DNA of 64,000 bases from Mycobacterium sp. JS623. GTDB lineage: Bacteria > Actinomycetota > Actinomycetes > Mycobacteriales > Mycobacteriaceae. The translations under genes and the position numbers were made by a program. Location: assembly GCF_000328565.1 (NCBI RefSeq), contig NC_019966.1, positions 4,092,001 through 4,156,000 of the forward strand, given 5' to 3'. The notes under the pieces were generated by a model. The model saw only the letters and a list, made by a program, of their open reading frames with translations, was not told the DNA's origin and did not search any database. This document shows, piece after piece, positions 49,636 to 58,062 of this stretch (the first letter of the stretch is position 1; each line of letters opens with the position of its first letter).

Positions 49636-50712
49636 TTAGTCGACGGTCCAGGTGTCCTTGCCGCGAAGCAGCGACTGCAGTGCGGCCGTGTCGTGTGGCT
49701 TGGCGTCACGTGCGGAGGCGACCTGGGTACGGGCGGCATCGTCGTAGGTCGGCTTGCTGACCTGACGGAAGATGCCCATCACCATGTGCTCGAGGTTCTG
49801 CTCCGAAAGCCGCGACAGCGCAAAGGCGTACGCCGGATCCTCGATCGTGGCGTTGTGGATGACGATCTCGTCGGCCGACACGTCGGCGGTCTTGGCCACC
49901 TCGAGCCCGTAGCCGGACTTCACCACGCAGTACGCCCCGTCGGCGCCGAACGTGATGGGTTCGCCGTGGCTGAGGTTGATGATGCGTTCCTCGGCGCCTT
50001 CCTTGCGCAGCGGGTCGAACGAGCCATCGTTGAAGATCGGGCAGTCCTGCAGGATCTCGACGATCGCGGCGCCGCGGTGCGCGGCCGCCGCGCGCAGCAC
50101 CTCGGACAGCCCCTTGCGGTCGGAATCCAGCGCGCGGCCGACGAACGTCGCGTCGGCGCCTAGCGCCAGCGACACCGGGTTGAACGGGTAGTCCAGCGAG
50201 CCCATCGGGGTGGACTTGGTGATCTTGCCAACCTCGGAGGTTGGGGAGTACTGGCCCTTGGTGAGCCCGTAGATCCGGTTGTTGAACAGCAGGATCGTGA
50301 TGTTGATGTTGCGGCGCAGCGCGTGGATCAGGTGGTTGCCGCCGATCGACAGCGCGTCGCCGTCACCGGTGACGACCCAGACCGACAGGTCGGGGCGGGC
50401 AAGCGCCAGGCCGGTCGCGATGGTTGGCGCGCGGCCGTGGATCGAGTGGAAGCCGTAGGTCTCCAGGTAGTACGGGAAACGGCTGGAGCACCCGATGCCA
50501 CTGACGAACGCAATGTTCTCGCGGCGCAGCCCGAGCTCGGGCAGGAAGTTGCGGATGGTGTTGAGGATGACGTAGTCACCGCAGCCCGGGCACCAGCGGA
50601 CCTCCTGGTCGCTGGTGAAGTCCTTGGCCTTCTGCGGCTCGTCGGTGGTAGGCACCCCGCTGAGCTTCGACAGTGGGGTGACACCTAGGTCCGATCCGAT
50701 CACGTCTGTCAT
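49636..50712 (-). CDS. korB: 2-oxoglutarate:ferredoxin oxidoreductase, beta subunit
   Basis: KorB of 358 aa, orthologue of Rv2454c. TPP/Mg binding region [15 protein letters not shown] and [11 protein letters not shown]; Cys in WCPGCGDY and GIGCSSR that fit the [4Fe-4S] cluster ligands of the family. With KorA it decarboxylates 2-oxoglutarate to succinyl-CoA, reducing ferredoxin, an alternative to the KGD complex during fatty-acid-based growth. ATG overlaps the korA stop by 4 bp. Confidence 0.95.
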   Translation of the reverse strand: MTDVIGSDLGVTPLSKLSGVPTTDEPQKAKDFTSDQEVRWCPGCGDYVILNTIRNFLPELGLRRENIAFVSGIGCSSRFPYYLETYGFHSIHGRAPTIATGLALARPDLSVWVVTGDGDALSIGGNHLIHALRRNINITILLFNNRIYGLTKGQYSPTSEVGKITKSTPMGSLDYPFNPVSLALGADATFVGRALDSDRKGLSEVLRAAAAHRGAAIVEILQDCPIFNDGSFDPLRKEGAEERIINLSHGEPITFGADGAYCVVKSGYGLEVAKTADVSADEIVIHNATIEDPAYAFALSRLSEQNLEHMVMGIFRQVSKPTYDDAARTQVASARDAKPHDTAALQSLLRGKDTWTVD

Positions 50713-52673
50713 GCGTTAGCTCCCACACCAGTTTCCACCGTGGCCGCCGCCAGCCGCGCGAACTTGGCCTTGTCAATTTCCTTGTCGCCCAACGTGCCAT
50801 CGAGCGCGGCGTCGATGATGCCCTCGACCTCGTCGGCCAAGAACGCCATGCCTTCGACCTTGGTCACCGACTGAACGTCGACCAGGAACTTGCCGCGCAG
50901 CAGCAGCGCGAGCTGGCCGAGGTTCATCTCGGGCAGCACGATGTTGGGGTAGCGCCGCAGCACCTCGCCCAGGTTGGCCGGGAACGGGCTGAGGTTGCGC
51001 AGGTGCGCCTGCGCGACCTTGATTCCCTTGCGCCGCGCCCGTCTGCAGGCCTCGCCGATCGGGCCGTAGCTGCTGCCCCAACCGAGCATCAGCAGTTCCG
51101 CGTCACCGGTTGGATCGTCGACCTCGAGATCCGGCACTTTGATGCCGTCGATCTTGGCCTGGCGCAGCCGCACCATCAGGTCGTGATTCTTGGGCTCGTA
51201 TGAGATGTTGCCCGAACCGTTGGCCGCCTCGAGACCGCCGATGCGGTGCTCGAGACCGGGCGTGCCAGGAACGGCGAACTGGCGCGCCAGGGTCTCCGGA
51301 TCGCGAGCGTAAGGCTGGAACGGCTCGCCTGACTTCGCGAACCTGTGCTCGATCGACGGATAGGTGCTGACGTCCGGAATCGCCCACGGCTCAGAGCCGT
51401 TCGCGATCGCGCCGTCGGACAGGATCACGACCGGCGTGTGGTAGGTGACCGCGATGCGTGCAGCCTCCACGGCGACATCGAAGCAGTCCGAAGGAGACCG
51501 CGGCGCGATCACGGCGACAGGTGACTCGCCGTTGCGGCCGTACAGCACCTGCAATAGGTCGGCCTGCTCGGTCTTGGTGGGCAAGCCGGTGGACGGACCG
51601 CCGCGCTGCACGTCGACCACGATCAGAGGAAGCTCGGTCATCACGGCCAGACCCATGGCCTCCGACTTCAGCGAGATGCCGGGCCCTGACGTGGTGGTGA
51701 TGCCGAGCGCACCACCGTAGGACGCGCCGATGGCAGCGCCGATACCTGCGATCTCGTCCTCGGCCTGGAACGTCAGCACATTGAAGTTCTTGTGCTTGGA
51801 CAGCTCGTGGAGGATGTCCGAGGCCGGCGTGATCGGATAGCTACCGAGGACCACCTGGATGCCTGCGAGTTGGCCCGCAGTGATCAGGCCGTACGCCAAC
51901 GCCGTGTTGCCCGAAATCTGGCGGTACTCACCGGATTTCAGCTTGGCGGGCGACACCTCGTAGGTGGTGCCAAACGCTTCCGTTGTCTCGCCGTAATTCC
52001 AGCCGGCCTTCAGCGCGAGCACATTGGCCTCGGCGACATCGGGCTTGCGGGCGAACTTCTCGCGAATGAAGGCCTCGCTGTGCTCCAGCTCGCGGCCGTA
52101 CATCCACGACAGCAGCCCGAGCGCAAACATGTTCTTGGCGCGCTGACCGTCCTTCTTCGATGCGCCGATCACCTCGACTGCGCCCAGCGTCAGCGTCGTC
52201 ATCGGAACGGCCTGCACGACGTAGTCGGAAAGCTCGTCGGTCTCCAGCGGATTGGACTCGTACCCGACCTTCGCGAGGTTGCGCTTCGTGAACTCGTCGG
52301 AGTTGGCGATTATCAGGCCACCGCGGGGCAGATCAGCGGTGTTGGCCTTGAGAGCGGCGGGGTTCATCGCGACGAGCACGTCGGGGCGGTCGCCCGCGGT
52401 CAGGATGTCGTAATCGGCGATCTGGATCTGGAACGAGGAAACGCCCGGCAGGGTGCCCTGCGGCGCACGGATCTCGGCGGGGTAATTCGGTTGCGTGGCA
52501 AGGTCATTGCCGAACAGAGCGGCTTCGGAGGTGAAGCGGTCACCGGTGAGCTGCATGCCGTCGCCAGAGTCGCCGGCAAAGCGGATGACGACCTTTTCCA
52601 GCTTCTGCCGAGGGCCCGCAGTTCCCGGGCTGACGGCGTTGTCGTTCGCCCCCACTCGCCTGCCTTCCGTCAT
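50709..52673 (-). CDS. korA: 2-oxoglutarate:ferredoxin oxidoreductase, gamma-alpha fusion subunit
   Basis: KorA of 654 aa, orthologue of Rv2455c. The N-terminal gamma domain (about 25-210, FAGDSGDGMQLTGDRF) is fused to the alpha TPP-pyrimidine domain (about 245-490) and a C-terminal transketolase-like domain. Works with KorB; ferredoxin is not encoded here. The 284-bp upstream region carries two strong palindromes. Confidence 0.95.
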   Translation of the reverse strand: MTEGRRVGANDNAVSPGTAGPRQKLEKVVIRFAGDSGDGMQLTGDRFTSEAALFGNDLATQPNYPAEIRAPQGTLPGVSSFQIQIADYDILTAGDRPDVLVAMNPAALKANTADLPRGGLIIANSDEFTKRNLAKVGYESNPLETDELSDYVVQAVPMTTLTLGAVEVIGASKKDGQRAKNMFALGLLSWMYGRELEHSEAFIREKFARKPDVAEANVLALKAGWNYGETTEAFGTTYEVSPAKLKSGEYRQISGNTALAYGLITAGQLAGIQVVLGSYPITPASDILHELSKHKNFNVLTFQAEDEIAGIGAAIGASYGGALGITTTSGPGISLKSEAMGLAVMTELPLIVVDVQRGGPSTGLPTKTEQADLLQVLYGRNGESPVAVIAPRSPSDCFDVAVEAARIAVTYHTPVVILSDGAIANGSEPWAIPDVSTYPSIEHRFAKSGEPFQPYARDPETLARQFAVPGTPGLEHRIGGLEAANGSGNISYEPKNHDLMVRLRQAKIDGIKVPDLEVDDPTGDAELLMLGWGSSYGPIGEACRRARRKGIKVAQAHLRNLSPFPANLGEVLRRYPNIVLPEMNLGQLALLLRGKFLVDVQSVTKVEGMAFLADEVEGIIDAALDGTLGDKEIDKAKFARLAAATVETGVGANA

Positions 52674-52905
52674 CTTCGGGCTGAGCCCGAGCGAATGTCC
52701 GCCGAGTCGCGGTCAGGCCGAGGCGCCGCCGATCGACATCCGCATGATTTTTGATGTCACTGCCAGTACCGATTATTGCACTTCTCTTAGGCAGCCCTTT
52801 ACCCGACGCGCAGGCGACGCACGGGTGACCTGGCATTGAACCCAATGCTCAGCGCCTCTGCGAACGCGCGGCGTGAGACAAAATTGTGTTTTCCGTCACT
52901 TTTGC

Positions 52906-52920
52906 GAGAATGGCATTCTC
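52906..52920. promoter_or_regulatory. 7-1-7 palindrome upstream of korA
   Basis: GAGAATGGCATTCTC, perfect inverted repeat with one central base, in an AT-rich stretch 233 bp before korA. The geometry recalls Fur-family sites, but it does not match the Zur or FurA motifs I know. Confidence 0.45.
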
Positions 52921-52931
52921 TTAAAATTGGT

Positions 52932-52943
52932 TACCGATCGGTA
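52932..52943. promoter_or_regulatory. TetR-like operator palindrome
   Basis: TACCGATCGGTA, a perfect 12-bp palindrome with GG/CC pairs beyond one mismatch on each side. It resembles operators of mycobacterial TetR regulators. It stands 12 bp from the 7-1-7 palindrome; no TetR gene is in the window. Confidence 0.45.
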
Positions 52944-52949
52944 GCCATC

Positions 52950-52963
52950 GGCTAGCACTAGCC
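52950..52963. terminator. Small inverted repeat over the LacI-gene stop
   Basis: GGCTAG-CA-CTAGCC overlaps the TAG stop (52958-52960). It could form part of a terminator, though the stem is short and no U-run follows. Confidence 0.3.
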
Positions 52964-53962
52964 AGGCACGTTATATGGCGTGATCACCTGGATAGGGACG
53001 GGCCGCGAGGGCTCGACCGGCAACGCACCGCGCTCCTGCAGGATCAGTCGCATCGCAAGCCGCGCGTCGGCGCGCAGATCGTTGTGCAGCACGACGGAAA
53101 TGCGGCCTTCGCGCAGCAGTCGCCGGTTGTCGGCGTCGAGGTCGTGGGCAACAAACACCCGGCACGGCCGACCGAGCCGGTCGAACGCCGCGACGGTCGC
53201 CGTGTTGCCGCCGCCAACCGAGTAGACGGCCTCCACATTGGGATGCTTTTCGAGGGCTTCGAGCACAAGGCGCTCGTTGGTCGCGTCTATCCCGTCGCTG
53301 TCGCTGACTTCCACGATCGCCCGGCCCGATGCCCTCAACGCGGAGCGGAACCCGACCTCGCGCTCCCCCTCGCCGCGGAACACCGTGCGGGACAGCGTGA
53401 TGAGCACATCTGACGGCGCAGAGCCCAGCCACTGGTTCATCAGATAGGCGGCCGTCACCCCCGCCCCGTGGTTGTCGATGCCGACATAGGCACAGCGCGA
53501 ACTGGCTGGCACATCGGTCGCATAGGTCACGACGGGCATACCCCCATCGACCAGGCGATCGATGGCCTCAACCACTTCGGGCGCATCCTGTGCCTTAAGC
53601 ACGACGCCGTGGCTGCCGCGCAGACGACCGAGCGCCTCGACCATCTGCGCTGTCGAGCCCGACTCCCACAGGTGAAAACGCGCCCGCACCATCGCCGGTG
53701 CAAAGGCGGGCAATTCGGCCTCGACCGCGGCGCGGAACGCGTCGGAGAAGCGCTGCGGCGTCTGCATCACAACGTCGATCAGGTAGCGGCGCCCGTTGAG
53801 CCTCAACTGGGTGCGCTGTTTGTCCAGGTCGGCGATCGCCTGCATCACCTCGGCCCTGGTGTTCTCCCGCACCCCCGGCCGTTCATTGAGGACGCGGTCG
53901 ACGGTCGCCTCGCTCAGCCCGGACTGCTGAGCGATCTCGCGGACCTTGTAGCGGTGCGGCAC
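52958..53962 (-). CDS. LacI-family transcriptional regulator
   Basis: Protein of 334 aa. N-terminal HTH KVREIAQQSGLSEATVDRVLNERPGV (about 5-30) with hinge, then a periplasmic-binding-protein-like effector domain (VGIDNHGAGVTAAYLM, VFVAHDLDADNR) expected to bind a sugar-like ligand. It diverges from the PhyH/Gfo-Idh/IolE operon with about 90 bp between starts, so it most likely regulates that operon. No clear LacI operator could be assigned there. Confidence 0.87.
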   Translation of the reverse strand: MPHRYKVREIAQQSGLSEATVDRVLNERPGVRENTRAEVMQAIADLDKQRTQLRLNGRRYLIDVVMQTPQRFSDAFRAAVEAELPAFAPAMVRARFHLWESGSTAQMVEALGRLRGSHGVVLKAQDAPEVVEAIDRLVDGGMPVVTYATDVPASSRCAYVGIDNHGAGVTAAYLMNQWLGSAPSDVLITLSRTVFRGEGEREVGFRSALRASGRAIVEVSDSDGIDATNERLVLEALEKHPNVEAVYSVGGGNTATVAAFDRLGRPCRVFVAHDLDADNRRLLREGRISVVLHNDLRADARLAMRLILQERGALPVEPSRPVPIQVITPYNVPG

Positions 53963-54055
53963 GAGGAGCTCCTTGTTGGGTGGCGAGCATGGTGAGGGGT
54001 TTTTGATGGATTTTTGGCGTTGAATGCGGTCGCTGGCACAGCAAGACTATCCGGC

Positions 54056-55219
54056 ATGACCGCAGCGGTACGCACAACACCCAACCAGTGGATCGACGAG
54101 GCCGACCTGCGCCTCGACGACTTTCGCGCGCAGGTGCTGCGCAGCGTCGACGCCGCTGACTATCCCTTCGCCGACGAAGTGCGACATAACATGCTCGTGT
54201 ATTCGGCGACCACCGTCGCCACTGCAGGGCGGCGCGCGTTGCAATCCGAACTGATCCGAGCCCTGTCCGACGGGCCCGGCGTGGTGGTTTTCGACGGTGC
54301 ATTCGACGCCGAGGTGGTGGACCGGGCCAGCGAGGCGTTCTTCGCGATCATCGACGCACAGCGCGCCGCGGGGACGGCCGCCGGTGACCACTTCGGCAAG
54401 CCCGGCGCCAACGACCGGATCTGGAATGCGGCACAAAAACTGGCGCTGCACGACCCGCAGGTGTTCGCGGACTACTACGTCAACGACACGCTCGCCGTCG
54501 TCTCACAGGCCTGGCTCGGTCCGCGATATCAACTCACCTCGCAGGTAAACGTCGTCAATCCCGGTGGGCAACACCAGGTTCCGCATCGCGACTACCACCT
54601 CGGTTTCGTGCCCGACGCGCACCTGGCCGCCTACCCCGCCCATCTTCACCGCACCTCGCCGACACTGACCTTGCAGGGCGCAGTGGCGCACTGCGATATG
54701 CCGGTCGAGAGCGGCCCGACCATGCTGCTGCCGTTCTCCCAGCGGTTCGAGGGCGGTTATCTCGCATTCAACCGACCCGAGTTCATCGACTTCTTCGCCG
54801 CGCATCACGTTCAGGTGCCGCTGGCCAAGGGCGACGCGATGTTCTTCAACCCCGCGCTGTATCACGGTGCAGGGTCCAATGTTTCGAGCGATATCCGCCG
54901 AATCGCGAATCTGTTGCAGATCTCCTCGCCGTTCGGTCGCGCCATGGAGGCCCTTGACCGCACGGCGATGGTGCGCGCGGTGTACCCGGCGTTGCTCACA
55001 ATGAAGGCGGCGGGCCGCCCGCAGCGCGACCTGCTCAACGCGGTGGTGGCGACCGCCGAGGGTTACCCGTTTCCCACCAACCTCGACAGCGACCAGCCCA
55101 TCGGCAGCCTTGCCCCGCCCAGTCAAGTCGACATCGTGCTTGCCGCGTTGGCCGACGACCTCACCGCAGAACAACTCGATGTCGCGCTGCGCGACCAAGA
55201 AGATCGGAGAATGCCATGA
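54056..55219 (+). CDS. Phytanoyl-CoA dioxygenase (PhyH)-family Fe(II)/2-oxoglutarate enzyme
   Basis: Protein of 387 aa. Iron triad H177/D179 in PHRDYH and H270 in LYHGAGSN, with a following Arg (RRIAN, 281-282) suited to bind 2-oxoglutarate. ATG at 54056 was chosen over a TTG 14 codons upstream. It leads an operon with a Gfo/Idh dehydrogenase, overlapping it by 4 bp (ATGA). PhyH enzymes hydroxylate or demethylate small molecules as well as phytanoyl-CoA. In this context it may open catabolism of an O-methylated or modified cyclitol or sugar. Confidence 0.85.
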   Translation: MTAAVRTTPNQWIDEADLRLDDFRAQVLRSVDAADYPFADEVRHNMLVYSATTVATAGRRALQSELIRALSDGPGVVVFDGAFDAEVVDRASEAFFAIIDAQRAAGTAAGDHFGKPGANDRIWNAAQKLALHDPQVFADYYVNDTLAVVSQAWLGPRYQLTSQVNVVNPGGQHQVPHRDYHLGFVPDAHLAAYPAHLHRTSPTLTLQGAVAHCDMPVESGPTMLLPFSQRFEGGYLAFNRPEFIDFFAAHHVQVPLAKGDAMFFNPALYHGAGSNVSSDIRRIANLLQISSPFGRAMEALDRTAMVRAVYPALLTMKAAGRPQRDLLNAVVATAEGYPFPTNLDSDQPIGSLAPPSQVDIVLAALADDLTAEQLDVALRDQEDRRMP

Positions 55220-56223
55220 CCACCCTCGGCGTAATCGGATTGGGCCGCATCGGCGCCTTCCACACCGAGACGCTGTCCGACCTTGCCGGCGTCGACGGCC
55301 TTGTCGTCGCCGACGAGCGGGCCGACGTGGTCGCCGCGGTCGCCGCCAAACATGGTGCCAAACCGGCGGATTCGGTCGAGGAACTGCTGTCATCGGGCAT
55401 CGACGGTGTCATTGTGTCGGCCGCAACGCCCGCGCATGCCGAGCTGACACTGGCCGCCGTCCATCGCGGTCTGCCGACCTTCTGCGAGAAGCCGATCGCC
55501 GCGACCGCAGCGGAGAGCGCGCACGTTGCCGAGGTGATCGCCCGGTCCGGTGTGCCGGTACAGGTCGGCTACCAGAGGCGGTTCGACGCCGCGTTCGCCG
55601 CCGCCAAGCGCGCTGTCGACGACGGCTCACTGGGTCTGCTGCACACCGTGCGCAGCACCACGATGGATCCCGCCCCCCCGCCGATGGAATACATCGAAGG
55701 TTCCGGCGGCATCTTCCGCGACTGCGCCGTGCACGATTTCGACGTGCTGCGCTGGATCACCGGCCAGCAGCCCGTCGAGGTGTACGCCACCGGCAGCGTG
55801 CAGGGCGACCCGCGGTTCACCGAATACGGCGACGTCGACACCGCCGCGGTGGTGGTCAGGTTCGATCAGGGCACGATCGGGCTGGTGTCGGCGGCCCGCT
55901 ACAACGGCCGCGGTTACGACTGCCGGCTCGAGGTGCACGGCTTCCACGACACAGTGGTCGCAGGCTGGGACCAGGGCGCACCGGTGCGAAATGTGGACCC
56001 GGCCAACGAGTTTCCGACCGGACCGGCGCATCACTTCTTCATGGATCGCTTCACCGAGGCGTTCCGCGCCGAGCTGAGCGCCTTCGTCGACGTTGTCAAC
56101 GGCACGGCCGCGCCCGCGTGCACGGTGGCCGATGCGGTCGAGGTGGCATGGCTGGCGGAGGCCGCGACGGAGTCATTGCGCCGGGGCGTCCCGGTACGAA
56201 TCGAAGAAGTGAGGTCATCGTGA
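55216..56223 (+). CDS. Gfo/Idh/MocA oxidoreductase, inositol 2-dehydrogenase-like
   Basis: NAD(P)-dependent dehydrogenase of 335 aa. Rossmann GLGRIGAFH, catalytic Lys in EKPI (91-93), and the Asp/His pair D169/H173 in FRDCAVHDFDVLRW as in myo-inositol dehydrogenases. Probably oxidises a hydroxyl of a cyclitol or sugar to a ketone, the substrate for the IolE-like protein encoded next. Coupled to both neighbours by 4-bp overlaps. Confidence 0.87.
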   Translation: MTTLGVIGLGRIGAFHTETLSDLAGVDGLVVADERADVVAAVAAKHGAKPADSVEELLSSGIDGVIVSAATPAHAELTLAAVHRGLPTFCEKPIAATAAESAHVAEVIARSGVPVQVGYQRRFDAAFAAAKRAVDDGSLGLLHTVRSTTMDPAPPPMEYIEGSGGIFRDCAVHDFDVLRWITGQQPVEVYATGSVQGDPRFTEYGDVDTAAVVVRFDQGTIGLVSAARYNGRGYDCRLEVHGFHDTVVAGWDQGAPVRNVDPANEFPTGPAHHFFMDRFTEAFRAELSAFVDVVNGTAAPACTVADAVEVAWLAEAATESLRRGVPVRIEEVRSS

Positions 56224-57092
56224 AGATCGCCGGTGCGCCGATTTCCTGGGGTGTGTGCGAAGTGCCGGGTTGGGGCTATCAGCTCGACCCGCAACGCGTC
56301 CTTGCAGAGATGCGCGACGTGGGTTTGGCCGCAACGGAATTGGGGCCCGAGGGCTTCCTGCCGTCCGATCCCGCCGAGCTGACCGCGCTGCTCGACTCGT
56401 TCGGGCTGAGCTGTGTGGGCACCTTCGCGCCGGTCCTGCTGCATGACGCCCACCATGATCCGCTGCCCGACATCGCCGACCCGGTCGACGCGCTGCTGGC
56501 ATGCGGCGCAGAAGTTCTCGTGCTCGCCGCGGCGACCGGCACCGACGGCTACGATTCCCGCCCGGCGCTCGACGACGACCAATGGGCAACGCTGCTGGCC
56601 AATCTCGACCGGCTGGCGGCAGCGGCGGCGAAGCGAGGCGTGCTGGCCGTGCTCCATCCGCATGTCGGCACGATGGTAGAGACCCGCGATGACGTCGACC
56701 GCGTGCTGGCCGGTTCCCAGATCAAGCTGTGCCTGGACACCGGGCACCTGCTGATCGGCGGCACCGACCCGCTGCAGCTCGCCCGCGAGGTGCCTGACCG
56801 CATCGCCCACACCCACCTCAAGGATGTCGATGCCGCGCTGGCCGCTCGTGTTCAGGCCGGCGAGCTGACTTACACCGAGGCCGTGCGCGACGGTATGTAC
56901 ACCCCGCTCGGCGGTGGCGACGTCGACATTGCAGGCATCGTCACAGCATTGCGCAGCAACGGTTTTGACGGCTGGTTCGTGATGGAGCAGGACACCATTC
57001 TCGATTCGGTGCCGACCGACGAGGGACCGCTGCGCGATGTGCGGACCAGTGTCGAGTACATCAGCGAGGTGGGGCGGTCAGTTCCGGTATGA
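56220..57092 (+). CDS. IolE-like sugar phosphate isomerase/epimerase (TIM barrel)
   Basis: AP-endonuclease-2/xylose-isomerase-like TIM barrel of 290 aa. It begins AGAPISWGVCEVPGWG, close to inosose dehydratase (IolE) openings, and has metal-ligand regions ATELGPEG, LHPHVG, CLDTGHL, THLKD and FVMEQD. GTG 56220 overlaps the upstream stop (GTGA), which fixes the start. IolE dehydrates a keto-inositol; the operon lacks iolB/C/D, so the downstream route is unknown. Confidence 0.85.
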   Translation: MKIAGAPISWGVCEVPGWGYQLDPQRVLAEMRDVGLAATELGPEGFLPSDPAELTALLDSFGLSCVGTFAPVLLHDAHHDPLPDIADPVDALLACGAEVLVLAAATGTDGYDSRPALDDDQWATLLANLDRLAAAAAKRGVLAVLHPHVGTMVETRDDVDRVLAGSQIKLCLDTGHLLIGGTDPLQLAREVPDRIAHTHLKDVDAALAARVQAGELTYTEAVRDGMYTPLGGGDVDIAGIVTALRSNGFDGWFVMEQDTILDSVPTDEGPLRDVRTSVEYISEVGRSVPV

Positions 57093-57099
57093 GTCGAGA

Positions 57100-58062
57100 A
57101 TGAGCCTACGCATTGGAGTGCTCGGCGCGTCGCGGATCGCAGAGCTCGCGATCGTCGGGCCCGCGCAGGAGCTTGGACATCGGTTGGTCGCCGTCGCGGC
57201 GCGTGATCCGCAGCGAGCCGAGCTCTTCGCCGAAAAGTACGGCGTGGAACGCGTTTTGGCGTCCTATGAGGACGTGGTCAGCGATCCCGACGTCGACGTT
57301 GTGTACAACCCGTTGGCCAATGCACTGCACGCGCCGTGGAACCTGGCGGCCATCGCGGCAGGTAAACCGGTGCTGACCGAAAAACCTTTCGCCCGCGACC
57401 GGGCGGAAGCGCAGCAGGTCGCCGCAGCGGCCGATGCCGCAGGCATCACCGTGATGGAGGGGTTTCACTACCTGTTTCATCCCGCCACCCGCCGCGCGCT
57501 GCAACTGGCAGGCGACGGCACGCTCGGTGAGCTGGTACATGTCGAGGCGCGGATGGCCATGCCCGCCCCGGAGGACGACGACCCGCGCTGGTCGCTGGAA
57601 TTGGCCGGTGGCGCGCTGATGGACCTAGGCTGCTACGGCCTTCACGTGATGCGTCAGCTGGGGCATCCGTCGATCGTTCGCGCTCACGCCGAACAACGCA
57701 GCCCTGGCGTCGACGCGTGGTGCGACGTCGATCTGGCGTTTCCCGGCGGGGCGACCGGGCTGAGCGCGAACTCGATGGTCGCCGATGACTATTCGTTCAC
57801 GCTGCGCATCGTCGGCACCCAGGGAGATGTGTTGGTGCACAACTTCATCAAGCCGCACGACGACGACCGGCTGACGATCAATACGTCCGACGGCACCACC
57901 GTCGAGCGTGGGGGCACACGGCCGTCGTACACCTATCAGCTCGAGGCGTTCGCCGCCCACGTGCAGCACGGCGCACCATTGCCACTCGACACCACCGACG
58001 CGGTGCAGAATATGGCCTACGTCGACGCCGCGTACCGCGCGGCGGGGATGGCGCCGCGCTAA
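57100..58062 (+). CDS. Second Gfo/Idh/MocA oxidoreductase
   Basis: Protein of 320 aa with IGVLGASRIAE at the N-terminus, EKPFA catalytic Lys and MEGFHYLFHPATR, of the dihydrodiol-dehydrogenase-like branch. It starts 7 bp after the IolE-like gene, ending the operon. It is divergent from the first Gfo/Idh enzyme, so it is not a tandem duplicate and may act on another carbon or regenerate cofactor. Converges with the GMC gene, overlapping its stop by 4 bp. Confidence 0.85.
   Translation: MSLRIGVLGASRIAELAIVGPAQELGHRLVAVAARDPQRAELFAEKYGVERVLASYEDVVSDPDVDVVYNPLANALHAPWNLAAIAAGKPVLTEKPFARDRAEAQQVAAAADAAGITVMEGFHYLFHPATRRALQLAGDGTLGELVHVEARMAMPAPEDDDPRWSLELAGGALMDLGCYGLHVMRQLGHPSIVRAHAEQRSPGVDAWCDVDLAFPGGATGLSANSMVADDYSFTLRIVGTQGDVLVHNFIKPHDDDRLTINTSDGTTVERGGTRPSYTYQLEAFAAHVQHGAPLPLDTTDAVQNMAYVDAAYRAAGMAPR

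Noticed and set aside
54014..54055. TTG start for the PhyH gene giving 14 more residues
   Set aside because: The ATG at 54056 has the expected N-terminus and leaves room for the divergent LacI-regulated promoter.
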